NCBI RefSeq assembly: GCF_000190755.2
Contig: NZ_JH109153.1
Location: 1,177,872-1,241,871, forward strand
Reading direction: 5' to 3'
Length of the DNA stretch: 64,000 nt
Source of the DNA: Methylobacter tundripaludum SV96
Lineage (GTDB): Bacteria; Pseudomonadota; Gammaproteobacteria; Methylococcales; Methylomonadaceae
Part shown: positions 8,993 to 18,191 of the stretch, piece after piece
Layout: every line of letters starts with the position of its first letter
Position numbering within the stretch: position 1 is the stretch's first letter
Position numbers and translations under genes: made by a program
The notes under the pieces: model-generated
What the model was told of the DNA's origin: nothing
Databases searched by the model: none
Seen by the model: the letters and a program-made list of their open reading frames with translations, nothing else

Positions 8993-9919
8993 TCAGCTCC
9001 AGTAAATCATGTGGTTGTTTTCGTCAATACCCGTATCCAAACTCCAGCTTGCCAGAGTGTCCAGTGGAGACTTTCGGTTTTGCAGCGACAACGCCAGCCA
9101 ACCCCACAACTCCAGTATATTGCTTAAAGCTTTTTGGAATAGCTCCTCAAAATCCATAGCGCTTCCACCTGGAACATTAAGACCATAGATATATTGAGGT
9201 TCGGGAACCACCGGATAAACCAAGCCCTGATTGGCGGCTACGTGGCGGGCAAAAGCGAATAATACGTTGCCGCTTTCACCTAACTTCATCATGCGGCGCA
9301 TGGCCCTATGCCAGTCGTGTACCTTGGGCGCTTTAAGATTGGAATAAAGACCTGAATAAACGCCGGTCAACAGCTCTTGCCACAGCAGAGCTACATCTGG
9401 ATCCATGCGATCATCGTCGTTCATGTCGGAGCTATCGTCCACGTTGGTTGATATTTGCCTGTTGAACTCAAGCGCCCCCATATTGAGTCGACCATGAGCA
9501 TAAACATCCTGAGACATTTCGCAACGCCGGTGTTCGGTTTTATGTTGCTCGTAGACCCCTACCTTCAGGTTGACTATCGGATGTATGGTGCCGTCGGTAG
9601 CGACGTGAGCGGCAAAACCGAACAGCCAAGCCATGCATTTTTGGCGCACATTGTCATCCGTTATGTTGCGTATCTTGGCAGCCCCATTGCGCAATAATGC
9701 CACCGCCTGCCCTTTGTGCATGGCATCGGCCCAAGCGCTGGAATTACTGTCCAGTACGTCGAGATACGGGTAATCGGGGGCTACCGCCCCGACGATGCAA
9801 AACTTTTTCCAATTTCCCAAGGCTCGCTTGGCATCGCTATGCAACAAGCCTTCGCGACGATTGCGGACCTTTTCGATGGCCAATTGCGCCAAGGTAATAT
9901 GGGTATATCCACCGGACAT
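8993..9919 (-). CDS. Zinc-dependent phospholipase C family protein
   Basis: The 308-residue protein begins with GGYTHITLAQLAIEK and has the blocks FCIVGAVAPDYPYLD and LFGFAAHVATDGTIHPIV, the pattern of the zinc-dependent phospholipase C/S1-P1 fold, in which His and Asp residues (early THIT, APD, AAHVATDG, HP) bind a trinuclear zinc site. No clear signal peptide is present, which is unusual for secreted phospholipases and suggests a cytoplasmic enzyme or a changed role. Its neighbours are a P450 and a di-haem cytochrome on the same strand, suggesting a shared lipid or hydrophobic-substrate pathway. The activity itself is inferred from the family. Confidence 0.75.
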   Translation of the reverse strand: MSGGYTHITLAQLAIEKVRNRREGLLHSDAKRALGNWKKFCIVGAVAPDYPYLDVLDSNSSAWADAMHKGQAVALLRNGAAKIRNITDDNVRQKCMAWLFGFAAHVATDGTIHPIVNLKVGVYEQHKTEHRRCEMSQDVYAHGRLNMGALEFNRQISTNVDDSSDMNDDDRMDPDVALLWQELLTGVYSGLYSNLKAPKVHDWHRAMRRMMKLGESGNVLFAFARHVAANQGLVYPVVPEPQYIYGLNVPGGSAMDFEELFQKALSNILELWGWLALSLQNRKSPLDTLASWSLDTGIDENNHMIYWS

Positions 9920-10065
9920 AGTATTTTCTCCTTATTATGTGATAACCAGTTGGGTCATTGCATGCCTCTCACTCGGCACTGCCTTTAAACCCAAGCCTAT
10001 AAAAAGCCATTTTCCCAACATGATTCGCCGTATTTGGACATCCCGCGCTGCTTCAATAACACCGA

Positions 10066-11400
10066 CTACTTACCCCAGGAAAGGTCGTATTGTTCAGGGA
10101 AAGGGCCGAATTTATAATCAATACTGCCAGCCGCCTTAATACCGGGCCTTAACAACACTTGGCGAACCATCTCCGGGATTAATACCATGCCGACATATTT
10201 ACCGAGGCATTCATGACTGCCGAAGCCGAAATGGAAGTAGTGATACCAGTTGCGTTCGGCGATGAATTCATCCGGCGATTCAAATGCTTTGGGGTCGAAC
10301 ATCGCGGACTGGGTCAGTGTAAGTACAATGGTTCCCGGACTAATGGTGGTTGCATGCGCCGTACCCTTGGCGACGGTATATTCGCTGGCTGTTTTACGGA
10401 ACATGTAGGGGGCGATAGGCACAAATCGCAGGGCTTCCCAAACTATGTTATCGAATGCCTTTGGATCATCCATTTTCGCGGCATCGACCGCCTTGGCAAG
10501 CAACTCAGGCCGCTCCAGCAAAAATTGAATGACCTGCGAAACGGCTTGGGAAGTGGTCTCGATAGCGCCGATCAACAAGCCGCCTGCATTTACGCCCAAG
10601 CGTTTGATGTCGAAATCCACGGCATGCGGGTAAGTGGAACGCAGCATTCTGGAGACGATGTCGTCGGTCAGTTTTTTATCCGTCTCGCTGGACTGACCCA
10701 GCAGTTTTTTCAATAAGCACAAAGGCGTTAGCAAAGTGCTTAATGCTTGCTTTACCTTGGCTACCGGCAAGCGGCGTAGAATTAAACCCGCTATGTATTT
10801 ACCCAACTTATCCGAGACTTCTTTTTGATGGTCAGAGACGCTTTTGGCTAACGCCTCAGGAAGAAGATCGAAAGATTGGTTATGAAAGGTGTTGTACTGA
10901 TTCCAGTAGGACCATTCGATCAAGTCTTTGCGGTCTGCACCGGTCAGCCCGAAATAATCCTGCACCAAGGTCGCCGGCGCCATCCGGCAGTAATCGTTTA
11001 CCACTTCTATCCGCCCATTGGCTTTGTCGAGTATCTCTTTGCCGATATTGGCGACCATCGCCCTGACCTGCGGTAAATCGTCGCGATTCAGCAAACCCAT
11101 CATGATGGACTTTTCGCGGGTATGCAGGGCATCGTCGTCATGGGCCATCAGGTAATCGGCCATCTTCGCCACATAAAGCTCAACGGTGAATACCTTGGGC
11201 ATATTCAGTACATCGGTAATATCGTCGAATAATGCCAATAAGGTACATTCCGGCGTGACGAGTATGGGCCGCTTTTCACGCAGTTCCTTGAAAAACGGCA
11301 ACGGTTCGCTGTACATCCAACCTCGAACCAGCGGATATTTATCCGCATCGGCCGCCGCATCGTACTGCTCCAAATAATTAGTCGTGTTACTCATGGTCAT
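10066..11400 (-). CDS. Cytochrome P450
   Basis: A 444-residue soluble P450 haem monooxygenase or peroxygenase. The cysteine-ligand loop FGFGSHECLG lies at residues 391-400 with Cys398, the ExxR motif is EALR (in IVWEALRFVPIAPY), and the I-helix oxygen-activation motif is GAIETT. No ferredoxin or reductase gene is adjacent, so electrons must come from elsewhere, or peroxide is used. It is followed after 146 bases by the phospholipase-like gene and preceded by the di-haem cytochrome gene, all on the minus strand. The segment EALRFVPIAPYMFRK recalls P450 domains of fatty-acid dioxygenase fusions, which hints at an oxidised-lipid substrate; this is inference only. Confidence 0.9.
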   Translation of the reverse strand: MTMSNTTNYLEQYDAAADADKYPLVRGWMYSEPLPFFKELREKRPILVTPECTLLALFDDITDVLNMPKVFTVELYVAKMADYLMAHDDDALHTREKSIMMGLLNRDDLPQVRAMVANIGKEILDKANGRIEVVNDYCRMAPATLVQDYFGLTGADRKDLIEWSYWNQYNTFHNQSFDLLPEALAKSVSDHQKEVSDKLGKYIAGLILRRLPVAKVKQALSTLLTPLCLLKKLLGQSSETDKKLTDDIVSRMLRSTYPHAVDFDIKRLGVNAGGLLIGAIETTSQAVSQVIQFLLERPELLAKAVDAAKMDDPKAFDNIVWEALRFVPIAPYMFRKTASEYTVAKGTAHATTISPGTIVLTLTQSAMFDPKAFESPDEFIAERNWYHYFHFGFGSHECLGKYVGMVLIPEMVRQVLLRPGIKAAGSIDYKFGPFPEQYDLSWGK

Positions 11401-11536
11401 TTCCTCTTAAATACGTCATTCCGGTTGTCACCGCCCACAGGGGGAATCGGGAACTACTCGTAACGAAATATATTGTGCCCTATAAATAACGGGACGAAGC
11501 ATAAGCTCCGCCGCGCTACTCAACAGTTGTCGGGAA

Positions 11537-13324
11537 TTACAGGCTCTTCAGGTATTCGAGAAGCGCTTTCTTCTCTATATCGGTAAAACCGGTGCCGTAA
11601 TCGTGACCACAGCGGCTGTTACCGGAGTTTCTATCGCTGCAATCCGTCGTTTTCAGAGTGAAATTGAACTTGGTCTGCTCTACAGCCAGTCCGACTTTAT
11701 CCGGATCATACGCCGGGCCGACCTTGAACTCTGCAAGCCGTTTTTCAGATGGCGTCAATAACTCGGCCAAAGACTGCACCGATCCATTATGCAGGTATGG
11801 CGCCGCTGCCCAAATTCCTTGAAGTACGCGAGACTCGTAAGGAAACGAGGGGGTAGCGGGCTTTTGCAATGGGAAGGTTTCCTTAAGGTCATCCAAACTA
11901 CTCAAATCGTCCATATCTTCGAGCTTATCGATTTCCGTTTTAAACGCCGATTTCAACCGATCAATTTTACTTAGCAATTTCTGGTCTTTCCTGCTGAGTT
12001 CGACCGGAAGATAATGCTGAATAATAGACCCGCCGACTACCGTTCCCAAAACCGAAAAGGCCGAGTCGACAGCTTTGAGCGGTGGTTTTTCCGGAAAAAT
12101 CACTGCACCTTCAAGTACTCCGGTTTTGACCTGAGAGCCCAGCAGGTTTACTTCTCTGGAGTCCGTACCAACGTCCAGGATAGGCGTAGCCCAAGTTTCG
12201 TGAGTAAAAGAGCGCATTTTGCCTTTCTTGATGCCGTGACAATCGGCGCAACTTTCATTGTTTTCTGCCGGGTCTTTCTTGTAGAACACTTTCTCCCCTT
12301 CGGCGGCAAGCGCCTTGTCCAGCTTCCAGGGCCATTTTGGCGGACCGATCTTCTTGATTAAGCTTTCCAGCTTATTCAAGCCATGAAAGTTGGCCGAGTT
12401 GTTTTCGACATAGTTGATTTTAAGTAATCTCGAATCGTCCTTTTTGGGGTGGAGAACCGCGAATACGCCGAAAACTTCGCCGATATTTCTGGATAGTCCC
12501 AGTATGCGGTTGCCGTTTGGAGCAAAGCCGGGCCATTGCGTAATATCTTGAATCGACGCATTCCAGACAAACGGATAGCGGGCCGGTGCGTCGGCACGTT
12601 TGATGTTCTCTGGAATCATGTAACTTGGAGCAGGTCCAATATCAAGCCCCGACACCCGGTTAAAGATCATTGATACGGCGTCGAGTCGAGACGGGCCCCA
12701 AGGGGATTCCGTCGGCAAGGAACCTTTTACGATCGTGTCATAGGGAATGAACCAAGTCGCAACATCGGCGCGCAATCTTTCTTCGTCCTGTTTCTTCGAA
12801 AATGGGCCGAGTACGGCGCGGGCAAACTCCGTAAAGGCAGCGGGGTCAGTTAACACGGTATTGACCGCCTTGTCGAGATCCCCCATAAAGCCTTGCATGT
12901 CGGTGATGGCCGGGCCGCCATCGAGCCGGTAGGAGATGCCGGAAACATCGATCTGACGCGTGTGACAGGCGGAGCAAGTCATACCGATGAATTTGTCGCC
13001 ATTCTCCTTGGCAGCGATAAAACCGACCGGCAGGCCTGGCTCCGGGCTTTTGGGATTAGGCAGATAACCGTACCGGCCGAGACTGTCCGCCATGAAAGGG
13101 GCTCCGTTCGCTTGTTTCAACGCGTTGATCCATTTCAACGGCATGATTCGCGAACCCTGATCCTGGGTATAGAATTTTTCCCGGGTGGAAGCAGTCCATT
13201 TTTTCCCCTGATCGGTCAGCACGGGCGACGTAGCGGCTGTCGATGACAGCGGTGCAAGCATAGCCATGGTGAGAACTGTGCCCACAAGGCATCTGATCCT
13301 CAATACAGATTCAATTTTTTTCAT
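11537..13324 (-). CDS. Di-haem cytochrome c, RoxA/cytochrome c peroxidase-like
   Basis: A 595-residue periplasmic protein with an N-terminal Sec signal peptide (cleavage near residue 30). Two haem c sites are visible: CSACH at residues 117-121 and CADCH at 359-363. Near residue 530 is GIWAAAPYLHNGSVQSLAELL, the MauG/RoxA-type motif. Size, haem spacing and this motif fit the RoxA/RoxB rubber oxygenase and di-haem peroxidase superfamily, which activate oxygen or peroxide outside the cytoplasm. It is the first gene of the minus-strand cluster that continues with the P450, phospholipase and lipoprotein genes. Whether it cleaves polyisoprenoids or other lipids cannot be judged from sequence alone. 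Confidence 0.8.
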   Translation of the reverse strand: MKKIESVLRIRCLVGTVLTMAMLAPLSSTAATSPVLTDQGKKWTASTREKFYTQDQGSRIMPLKWINALKQANGAPFMADSLGRYGYLPNPKSPEPGLPVGFIAAKENGDKFIGMTCSACHTRQIDVSGISYRLDGGPAITDMQGFMGDLDKAVNTVLTDPAAFTEFARAVLGPFSKKQDEERLRADVATWFIPYDTIVKGSLPTESPWGPSRLDAVSMIFNRVSGLDIGPAPSYMIPENIKRADAPARYPFVWNASIQDITQWPGFAPNGNRILGLSRNIGEVFGVFAVLHPKKDDSRLLKINYVENNSANFHGLNKLESLIKKIGPPKWPWKLDKALAAEGEKVFYKKDPAENNESCADCHGIKKGKMRSFTHETWATPILDVGTDSREVNLLGSQVKTGVLEGAVIFPEKPPLKAVDSAFSVLGTVVGGSIIQHYLPVELSRKDQKLLSKIDRLKSAFKTEIDKLEDMDDLSSLDDLKETFPLQKPATPSFPYESRVLQGIWAAAPYLHNGSVQSLAELLTPSEKRLAEFKVGPAYDPDKVGLAVEQTKFNFTLKTTDCSDRNSGNSRCGHDYGTGFTDIEKKALLEYLKSL

Positions 13325-13968
13325 TTATCCCTTCCTCAAAATTTACAACATATTATTGATCGCCTGCCATCCGCCAGTTTTGCAACATACGTCTAAAAGG
13401 TAATCACCCCAAAAGAAACACTAATCAGTAAGCCAAACGATTTATTTTTATAGGCTTAACAAATAGCGTTTATCCGCCGCACTCAAAACTTGAATTAACG
13501 CACCCGCAAAAGGGGACGGCATTATTGCATCGTACGCAAAGCATCTTGAGTAAAACGCTATAAATACGCGCTACACGGACGACGCCACCAGTCGAAACCG
13601 ATGCCGTTACGAACCGGGGTAATGTAGCTCAAACAAAAACCGATGTATGCAAGCCAAAGATTATTTAGTTGTAAGCTTTTTGCTTACGTATAAAACGCAG
13701 TCAGATCGTATCTGGAATATTAGATCGAGTGTTTGCATCAACTATAGAAAATGCGTCAATGTAAAAATCCGCCTCCGGTAAGACTTTTTATATTGCCCGA
13801 ATTTTATGCCCAACACCGGATTTGACCTTCCCATCAATGAATCGCCGCTGTTATAGTGAGTTACCGATTTTTCAAAGAACTGCCAAGTGTTAGTAAAATA
13901 TGTGGTTTTAATCGATAATCAAGCGCCTAATTGAAGCCGTCACTTAAACGATTTATTGATTTTCACCC
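13325..13968. other. 644-base divergent intergenic region
   Basis: This space separates the divergent di-haem cytochrome and TolC-family genes and must contain both promoters. No open frame of interest is seen. A short inverted repeat, GTAAGCTTTTTGCTTAC, lies at about 13671-13687. No recognised operator was found. Confidence 0.4.
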
Positions 13969-15318
13969 ATGAAACCACAAGTAAAACTATCCGTCGTTAT
14001 TGTCAGCTTGTTAACGGGGATTTCGCCACTGCAAGCGCAAAACTTATCAGAAACCTATGAGCTTGCTTTACAAAACTCACCTGCTTTAAAGCAGGTTCAG
14101 GCCAAGCAATCTGCCATCGACGAATCGAAAGATCAAAGCATTGCGCGATTTTTGCCTAACATCTCGGCCACCGGAGCCAGCAGCAAAAATCATCTGCATA
14201 ACAAAAAAACCGGTAGTTTTCGAGGCCCTGACCCCAATCAGGAATTCTGGGACAATACCTTCAATGTCAACTTAACTCAGCCCCTGTTCCACTGGGATCA
14301 CTGGATACAATTAAGCCAGTCCGACAATCAAATCGCCCAGGCCGAAGCTGCATATCTGGCCGAACTGCAAAACCTGATGGTTAACACAACCGAAGCCTAT
14401 TTCAATGTGCTTTATGCCCAGGATAATCTGCAATTTGCCTCGGCAGAAAAGCAGGCTATCGCCCGACAACTGGAGCAAGCCCAGCAACGATTTGAAGTGG
14501 GCGTTCTTGCAATAACCGATGTTAACGAGGCGCAAGCCGGTTTCGACCAAGCCATCGCCAATGAAATAGAGGCGGCCAATAATCTGGATAATCAAAAAGA
14601 AGCGTTAAGGGAAATCATCGGCGAAAACGATGCCTCGCTTAACGGACTGGGCGACCAACTGCCCTTACTCAAGCCAGAACCGGCGGATATTTCGGCATGG
14701 AGCGATACCGCCGAACTCAATAACTTCAGCATCATTTCGGCATTTAACCAGACCGAAGTGTCGCGCAAAGCCATAGACCTGCAACGCAACGACCACCTGC
14801 CCCGCCTGGATTTGGTCGCCTCCTACGGAGCATCCGACAACACCAGCAGCTTTGGTTTTCGGGGCGATACCCAAAGCGTCGGCGTACAACTGGAGGTGCC
14901 GCTGTTTGAAGGCGGCGCGGTAAATTCCCGAACCCGTCAAGCCAGCTATGAATACCAAGCCGCCAAAGAGGATTTGACCGCGAAAAAGCGGGCGGTCAAA
15001 CGTCAGGTGAAAGATGCCTATCGCGGCGTCATGTCCAACATCAGCCGCGTTACCGCCCTAAAAGCCACGGTGACATCCGCGACCAGCGCCTTGGAAGCGA
15101 CCGAAGCAGGCTTTGGCGCAGGCACCCGAACCATGGTCGATGTGCTGAACGAACAAAGGAATCTATACAAGGCAAAACGGGATTTTGCACGCACCCGTTA
15201 TGATTACCTGATCAACAGCCTCAAGTTAAAACAAGCGGCCAGCAGCCTTAGCCAAGATGATCTTGAACAGGTTAACCGGTTGTTGGTGGCGAATGCCGGG
15301 AACAAACAGCCCGAGTAA
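13969..15318 (+). CDS. TolC-family outer membrane channel protein
   Basis: The 449-residue protein has a Sec signal peptide (cleavage after LQAQ near residue 24) followed by two tandem copies of the outer membrane efflux protein domain: long alpha-helical coiled coils alternating with short beta segments. The family pattern LTQPLFHWDHW near residue 104 and FEVGVLAITDVNEAQAGFD near 165-183 match TolC of type I secretion systems, as does the second-half signature GFGAGTRTMVDVLNEQRNLY. It forms the outer membrane exit duct for an inner membrane exporter. No adaptor or ABC gene is next to it, so the partner pump is encoded elsewhere. Confidence 0.9.
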   Translation: MKPQVKLSVVIVSLLTGISPLQAQNLSETYELALQNSPALKQVQAKQSAIDESKDQSIARFLPNISATGASSKNHLHNKKTGSFRGPDPNQEFWDNTFNVNLTQPLFHWDHWIQLSQSDNQIAQAEAAYLAELQNLMVNTTEAYFNVLYAQDNLQFASAEKQAIARQLEQAQQRFEVGVLAITDVNEAQAGFDQAIANEIEAANNLDNQKEALREIIGENDASLNGLGDQLPLLKPEPADISAWSDTAELNNFSIISAFNQTEVSRKAIDLQRNDHLPRLDLVASYGASDNTSSFGFRGDTQSVGVQLEVPLFEGGAVNSRTRQASYEYQAAKEDLTAKKRAVKRQVKDAYRGVMSNISRVTALKATVTSATSALEATEAGFGAGTRTMVDVLNEQRNLYKAKRDFARTRYDYLINSLKLKQAASSLSQDDLEQVNRLLVANAGNKQPE

Positions 15319-15563
15319 AAATATTGTAGAAATAACTGGGGGGACGGGAGAGATTGCGATGATGCTTTTCATTTTCTCAACGTAAACAGTACAAAATAGC
15401 CATACAGCTAATCCGCTGCATCCAAAAACCTCAAAAAGAAATGAGGCTTAAAAGCGATGCTTTAATCCAGCAAGAACCCATCCCCTCATTGCTAAATTCA
15501 TGGCATGCCTTGGTAACTGAAGTGGATGCGCTGACAGGACACACTCTAAAATAATCTGAAATT

Positions 15564-18074
15564 GGTTCATATCCCCACGGGTGTGGGGAACACTTTCGCC
15601 CCAAGCGCCTTAGCATCTTCTTTTTCGGTTCATCCCCACGGGTGTGGGGAACACTATTCCACAGCTACGACGATCACCCGCGAATTCGGTTCATCCCCAC
15701 GGGTGTGGGGAACACGTTTTTAGTCGGCCGGTTATATTTCAGCGTGTGCGGTTCATCCCCACGGGTGTGGGGAACACCTTCGCTGAAAATCTTGGAAGCG
15801 GAGCACCGCGTAGCGAAGATTTTTAGTCCGCAGAAGCGATAGCGCATGTGTTTTCACGAAGCGCTTTTTGCGTAGTGAAAATGCAGGCTTTCCGACATCG
15901 CGTCGAGTCATTGCGAGAATGATGTTGGATACCCCTTGCTGGGTATCCAACGAATGAAGCAGGACGGCTGGGGCCGCCGGAGGCATTGGCTGCCGCGTAA
16001 TTTTTGCCGCTTGCTTGGGCTGGGATGCCCAAAACAAGCTTTCGCAAAAATAGCGGCACTTTCATAAATAAGCGTTCTTTGCGTCATTATCCGCGGTTCA
16101 TCCCCACGGGTGTGGGGAACACTTTAAATAAGCGTTTTTCGCATCGTTATCAGCCGGTTCATCCCCACGGGTGTGGGGAACACATATAAAGTGAAGCCCA
16201 TGGACTTTGCCGACACGGTTCATCCCCACGGGTGTGGGGAACACACACTTGGCAAGATATGGCTGCCAGTCGGTTACGGTTCATCCCCACGGGTGTGGGG
16301 AACACCCTTTCCCATACCGGGTCATTGGTCTGTCCGGCGGTTCATCCCCACGGGTGTGGGGAACACCAAGGCGAACAGCCGCAAGAGGTTATTGCGGCCG
16401 GTTCATCCCCACGGGTGTGGGGAACACTTATCTTGGTGTTTACATGCTATTTAGCTGAGCGGTTCATCCCCACGGGTGTGGGGAACACCTATAAGTGCAT
16501 TGCTAACGATGCGCCGTCGCCGGTTCATCCCCACGGGTGTGGGGAACACCGCTTAAACAGCCTGAAAACGGCCTTATTTTGCGGTTCATCCCCACGGGTG
16601 TGGGGAACACTCCATGTACCGCCCAACGACTCAACTTTATTACGGTTCATCCCCACGGGTGTGGGGAACACTATACCCGGTACAATTAGCCTCAGTCTGG
16701 ACTCGGTTCATCCCCACGGGTGTGGGGAACACCTTTACGCGAATGGGTGCACAAGGGTCGGCTGCGGTTCATCCCCACGGGTGTGGGGAACACTCAGCAA
16801 ACGGCAACCTGTTAGTAACACTAAACGGTTCATCCCCACGGGTGTGGGGAACACAACAGCGCCAACGCGATGACAATCGGAGCGATCGGTTCATCCCCAC
16901 GGGTGTGGGGAACACGGTTTGAGCATAATGGACTCGTCAGAATCACGCGGTTCATCCCCACGGGTGTGGGGAACACGCATAAAGACTCAACGGAACGCGT
17001 TTTTCCTGCGGTTCATCCCCACGGGTGTGGGGAACACTTTTGTGGCTTATGAAGCGTTGGATGCGATAGCGGTTCATCCCCACGGGTGTGGGGAACACTA
17101 TTTATCCCCGCCAAGGATGGCGACCCAATACGGTTCATCCCCACGGGTGTGGGGAACACGCCTGCCATCAATAACTCAGTAGCTCACCCTCCGGTTCATC
17201 CCCACGGGTGTGGGGAACACGTCCTTTTGATACTTGCTCGTCTTAATGCGACCGGTTCATCCCCACGGGTGTGGGGAACACGATAAAAAGATTGTCGAGC
17301 AGGCGCACAAGCGCGGTTCATCCCCACGGGTGTGGGGAACACATATGGTCGTTGTATTTAAGGCTTGTCCTTGTCGGTTCATCCCCACGGGTGTGGGGAA
17401 CACTTAATCATTTCTACCAAAAATTTTAACTATTGCGGTTCATCCCCACGGGTGTGGGGAACACTGAACCATTTTGATAATGTCATCGCCGGTTTTCGGT
17501 TCATCCCCACGGGTGTGGGGAACACTTGCATAAATAAATCGATGTGCAAATTTGAATCGGTTCATCCCCACGGGTGTGGGGAACACCAGTGCCGCCGGGG
17601 GATAGTTGGAACGGGATTCGGTTCATCCCCACGGGTGTGGGGAACACCAGGATTGAATTGTTAAAGAAGGTGCACGCCACGGTTCATCCCCACGGGTGTG
17701 GGGAACACTAAAAACAGATATTGATACGCTGATTGCTGATCGGTTCATCCCCACGGGTGTGGGGAACACTTACATCGCTATTCAAAACGATCATATATTG
17801 GCGGTTCATCCCCACGGGTGTGGGGAACACATTTATGGATTTTGGAACGCGCACCATCACCGCGGTTCATCCCCACGGGTGTGGGGAACACGGTTTGAGC
17901 ATAATGGACTCGTCGGAATTGCGCGGTTCATCCCCACGGGTGTGGGGAACACAGGGGTTTATGTTGGGTCTGTTTGCTTTCATACGGTTCATCCCCACGG
18001 GTGTGGGGAACACGCTACGGCAGTAAAGCAGTATCGCTTTTGGTCCGGTTCATCCCCACGGGTGTGGGGAACAC
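15564..18074 (-). CRISPR. Type I-E CRISPR array, 37 repeats, no cas genes nearby
   Basis: Repeats of 29 nt begin CGGTTCATCCCC and end GTGTGGGGAACAC on the plus strand; the reverse complement starts GTGTTCCCCACACC and ends GGGATGAACCG, the canonical type I-E orientation, so the array is transcribed on the minus strand with the leader at the right. Spacers are 32-33 nt. There are four repeats at 15564-15777 and 33 at 16094-18074, separated by an interrupting element. The leftmost repeat (15564-15593) is degenerate, with two extra bases, as expected at the leader-distal end; the others look identical. Two spacers, 16916-16947 and 17892-17923, are near copies. No cas gene is within the window. 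Confidence 0.98.
15778..16059. repeat. Hairpin-rich element interrupting the CRISPR array
   Basis: This 282-base segment replaces the regular repeat-spacer pattern after the fourth repeat. It contains several inverted repeats: GTTTTCAC/GTGAAAAT, the perfect ten-base pair GTTGGATACC/GGTATCCAAC, and a nested palindrome of about 67 bases (15989-16056) with GCCGC and GCGGC at its ends. It has no open frame of note. The last three bases, CAC (16057-16059), match the end of a CRISPR repeat and are followed by a spacer-like segment (16060-16093) and then an intact repeat. It looks like a non-coding palindromic mobile element (REP/MITE type) with loss of part of the array. Confidence 0.65.
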
Positions 18075-18191
18075 ACTAATCATAACATGTTGTTAATAAA
18101 ACGAAATAACCACTCCAATTTTTCCACCGAAAAAACAGCCGCTTTTTGTCATTAATTTGTTAAAGAGCAAAGTAGTTCAGCATGACATTTC
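18075..18191 (-). promoter_or_regulatory. CRISPR leader
   Basis: An AT-rich stretch directly right of the last intact repeat, on the side where type I-E leaders lie given the repeat orientation. It holds the boxA sequence at 18158-18169. The array promoter should lie within or just right of it, close to the end of the minus-strand membrane-protein gene (stop at 18192). No IHF site or -10/-35 pair was clear by eye. Confidence 0.8.
18158..18169 (-). promoter_or_regulatory. boxA antitermination element in the CRISPR leader
   Basis: On the minus strand the sequence reads TGCTCTTTAACA, identical to the core boxA of bacterial rRNA operons, and continues AATT. It lies 84 bases upstream of the first repeat in the direction of array transcription. 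BoxA recruits Nus factors that keep RNA polymerase resistant to Rho on long untranslated transcripts, which is known for rRNA and has been reported for CRISPR arrays. Confidence 0.85.

Noticed and set aside
15564-15777. Left four-repeat block as a separate array with its own leader
   Set aside because: The bases right of it are not AT-rich, lack boxA and promoter-like features, and the CAC plus spacer-like remnant before repeat 5 fit an interrupted single array better.
15642-18079. Many open frames in the CRISPR array encoding repeated [18 protein letters not shown] and HPHGCGEH words
   Set aside because: These are translations of the 29-base repeats in three frames with spacers between; the regular 61-base period shows a CRISPR array and not a repeat protein.
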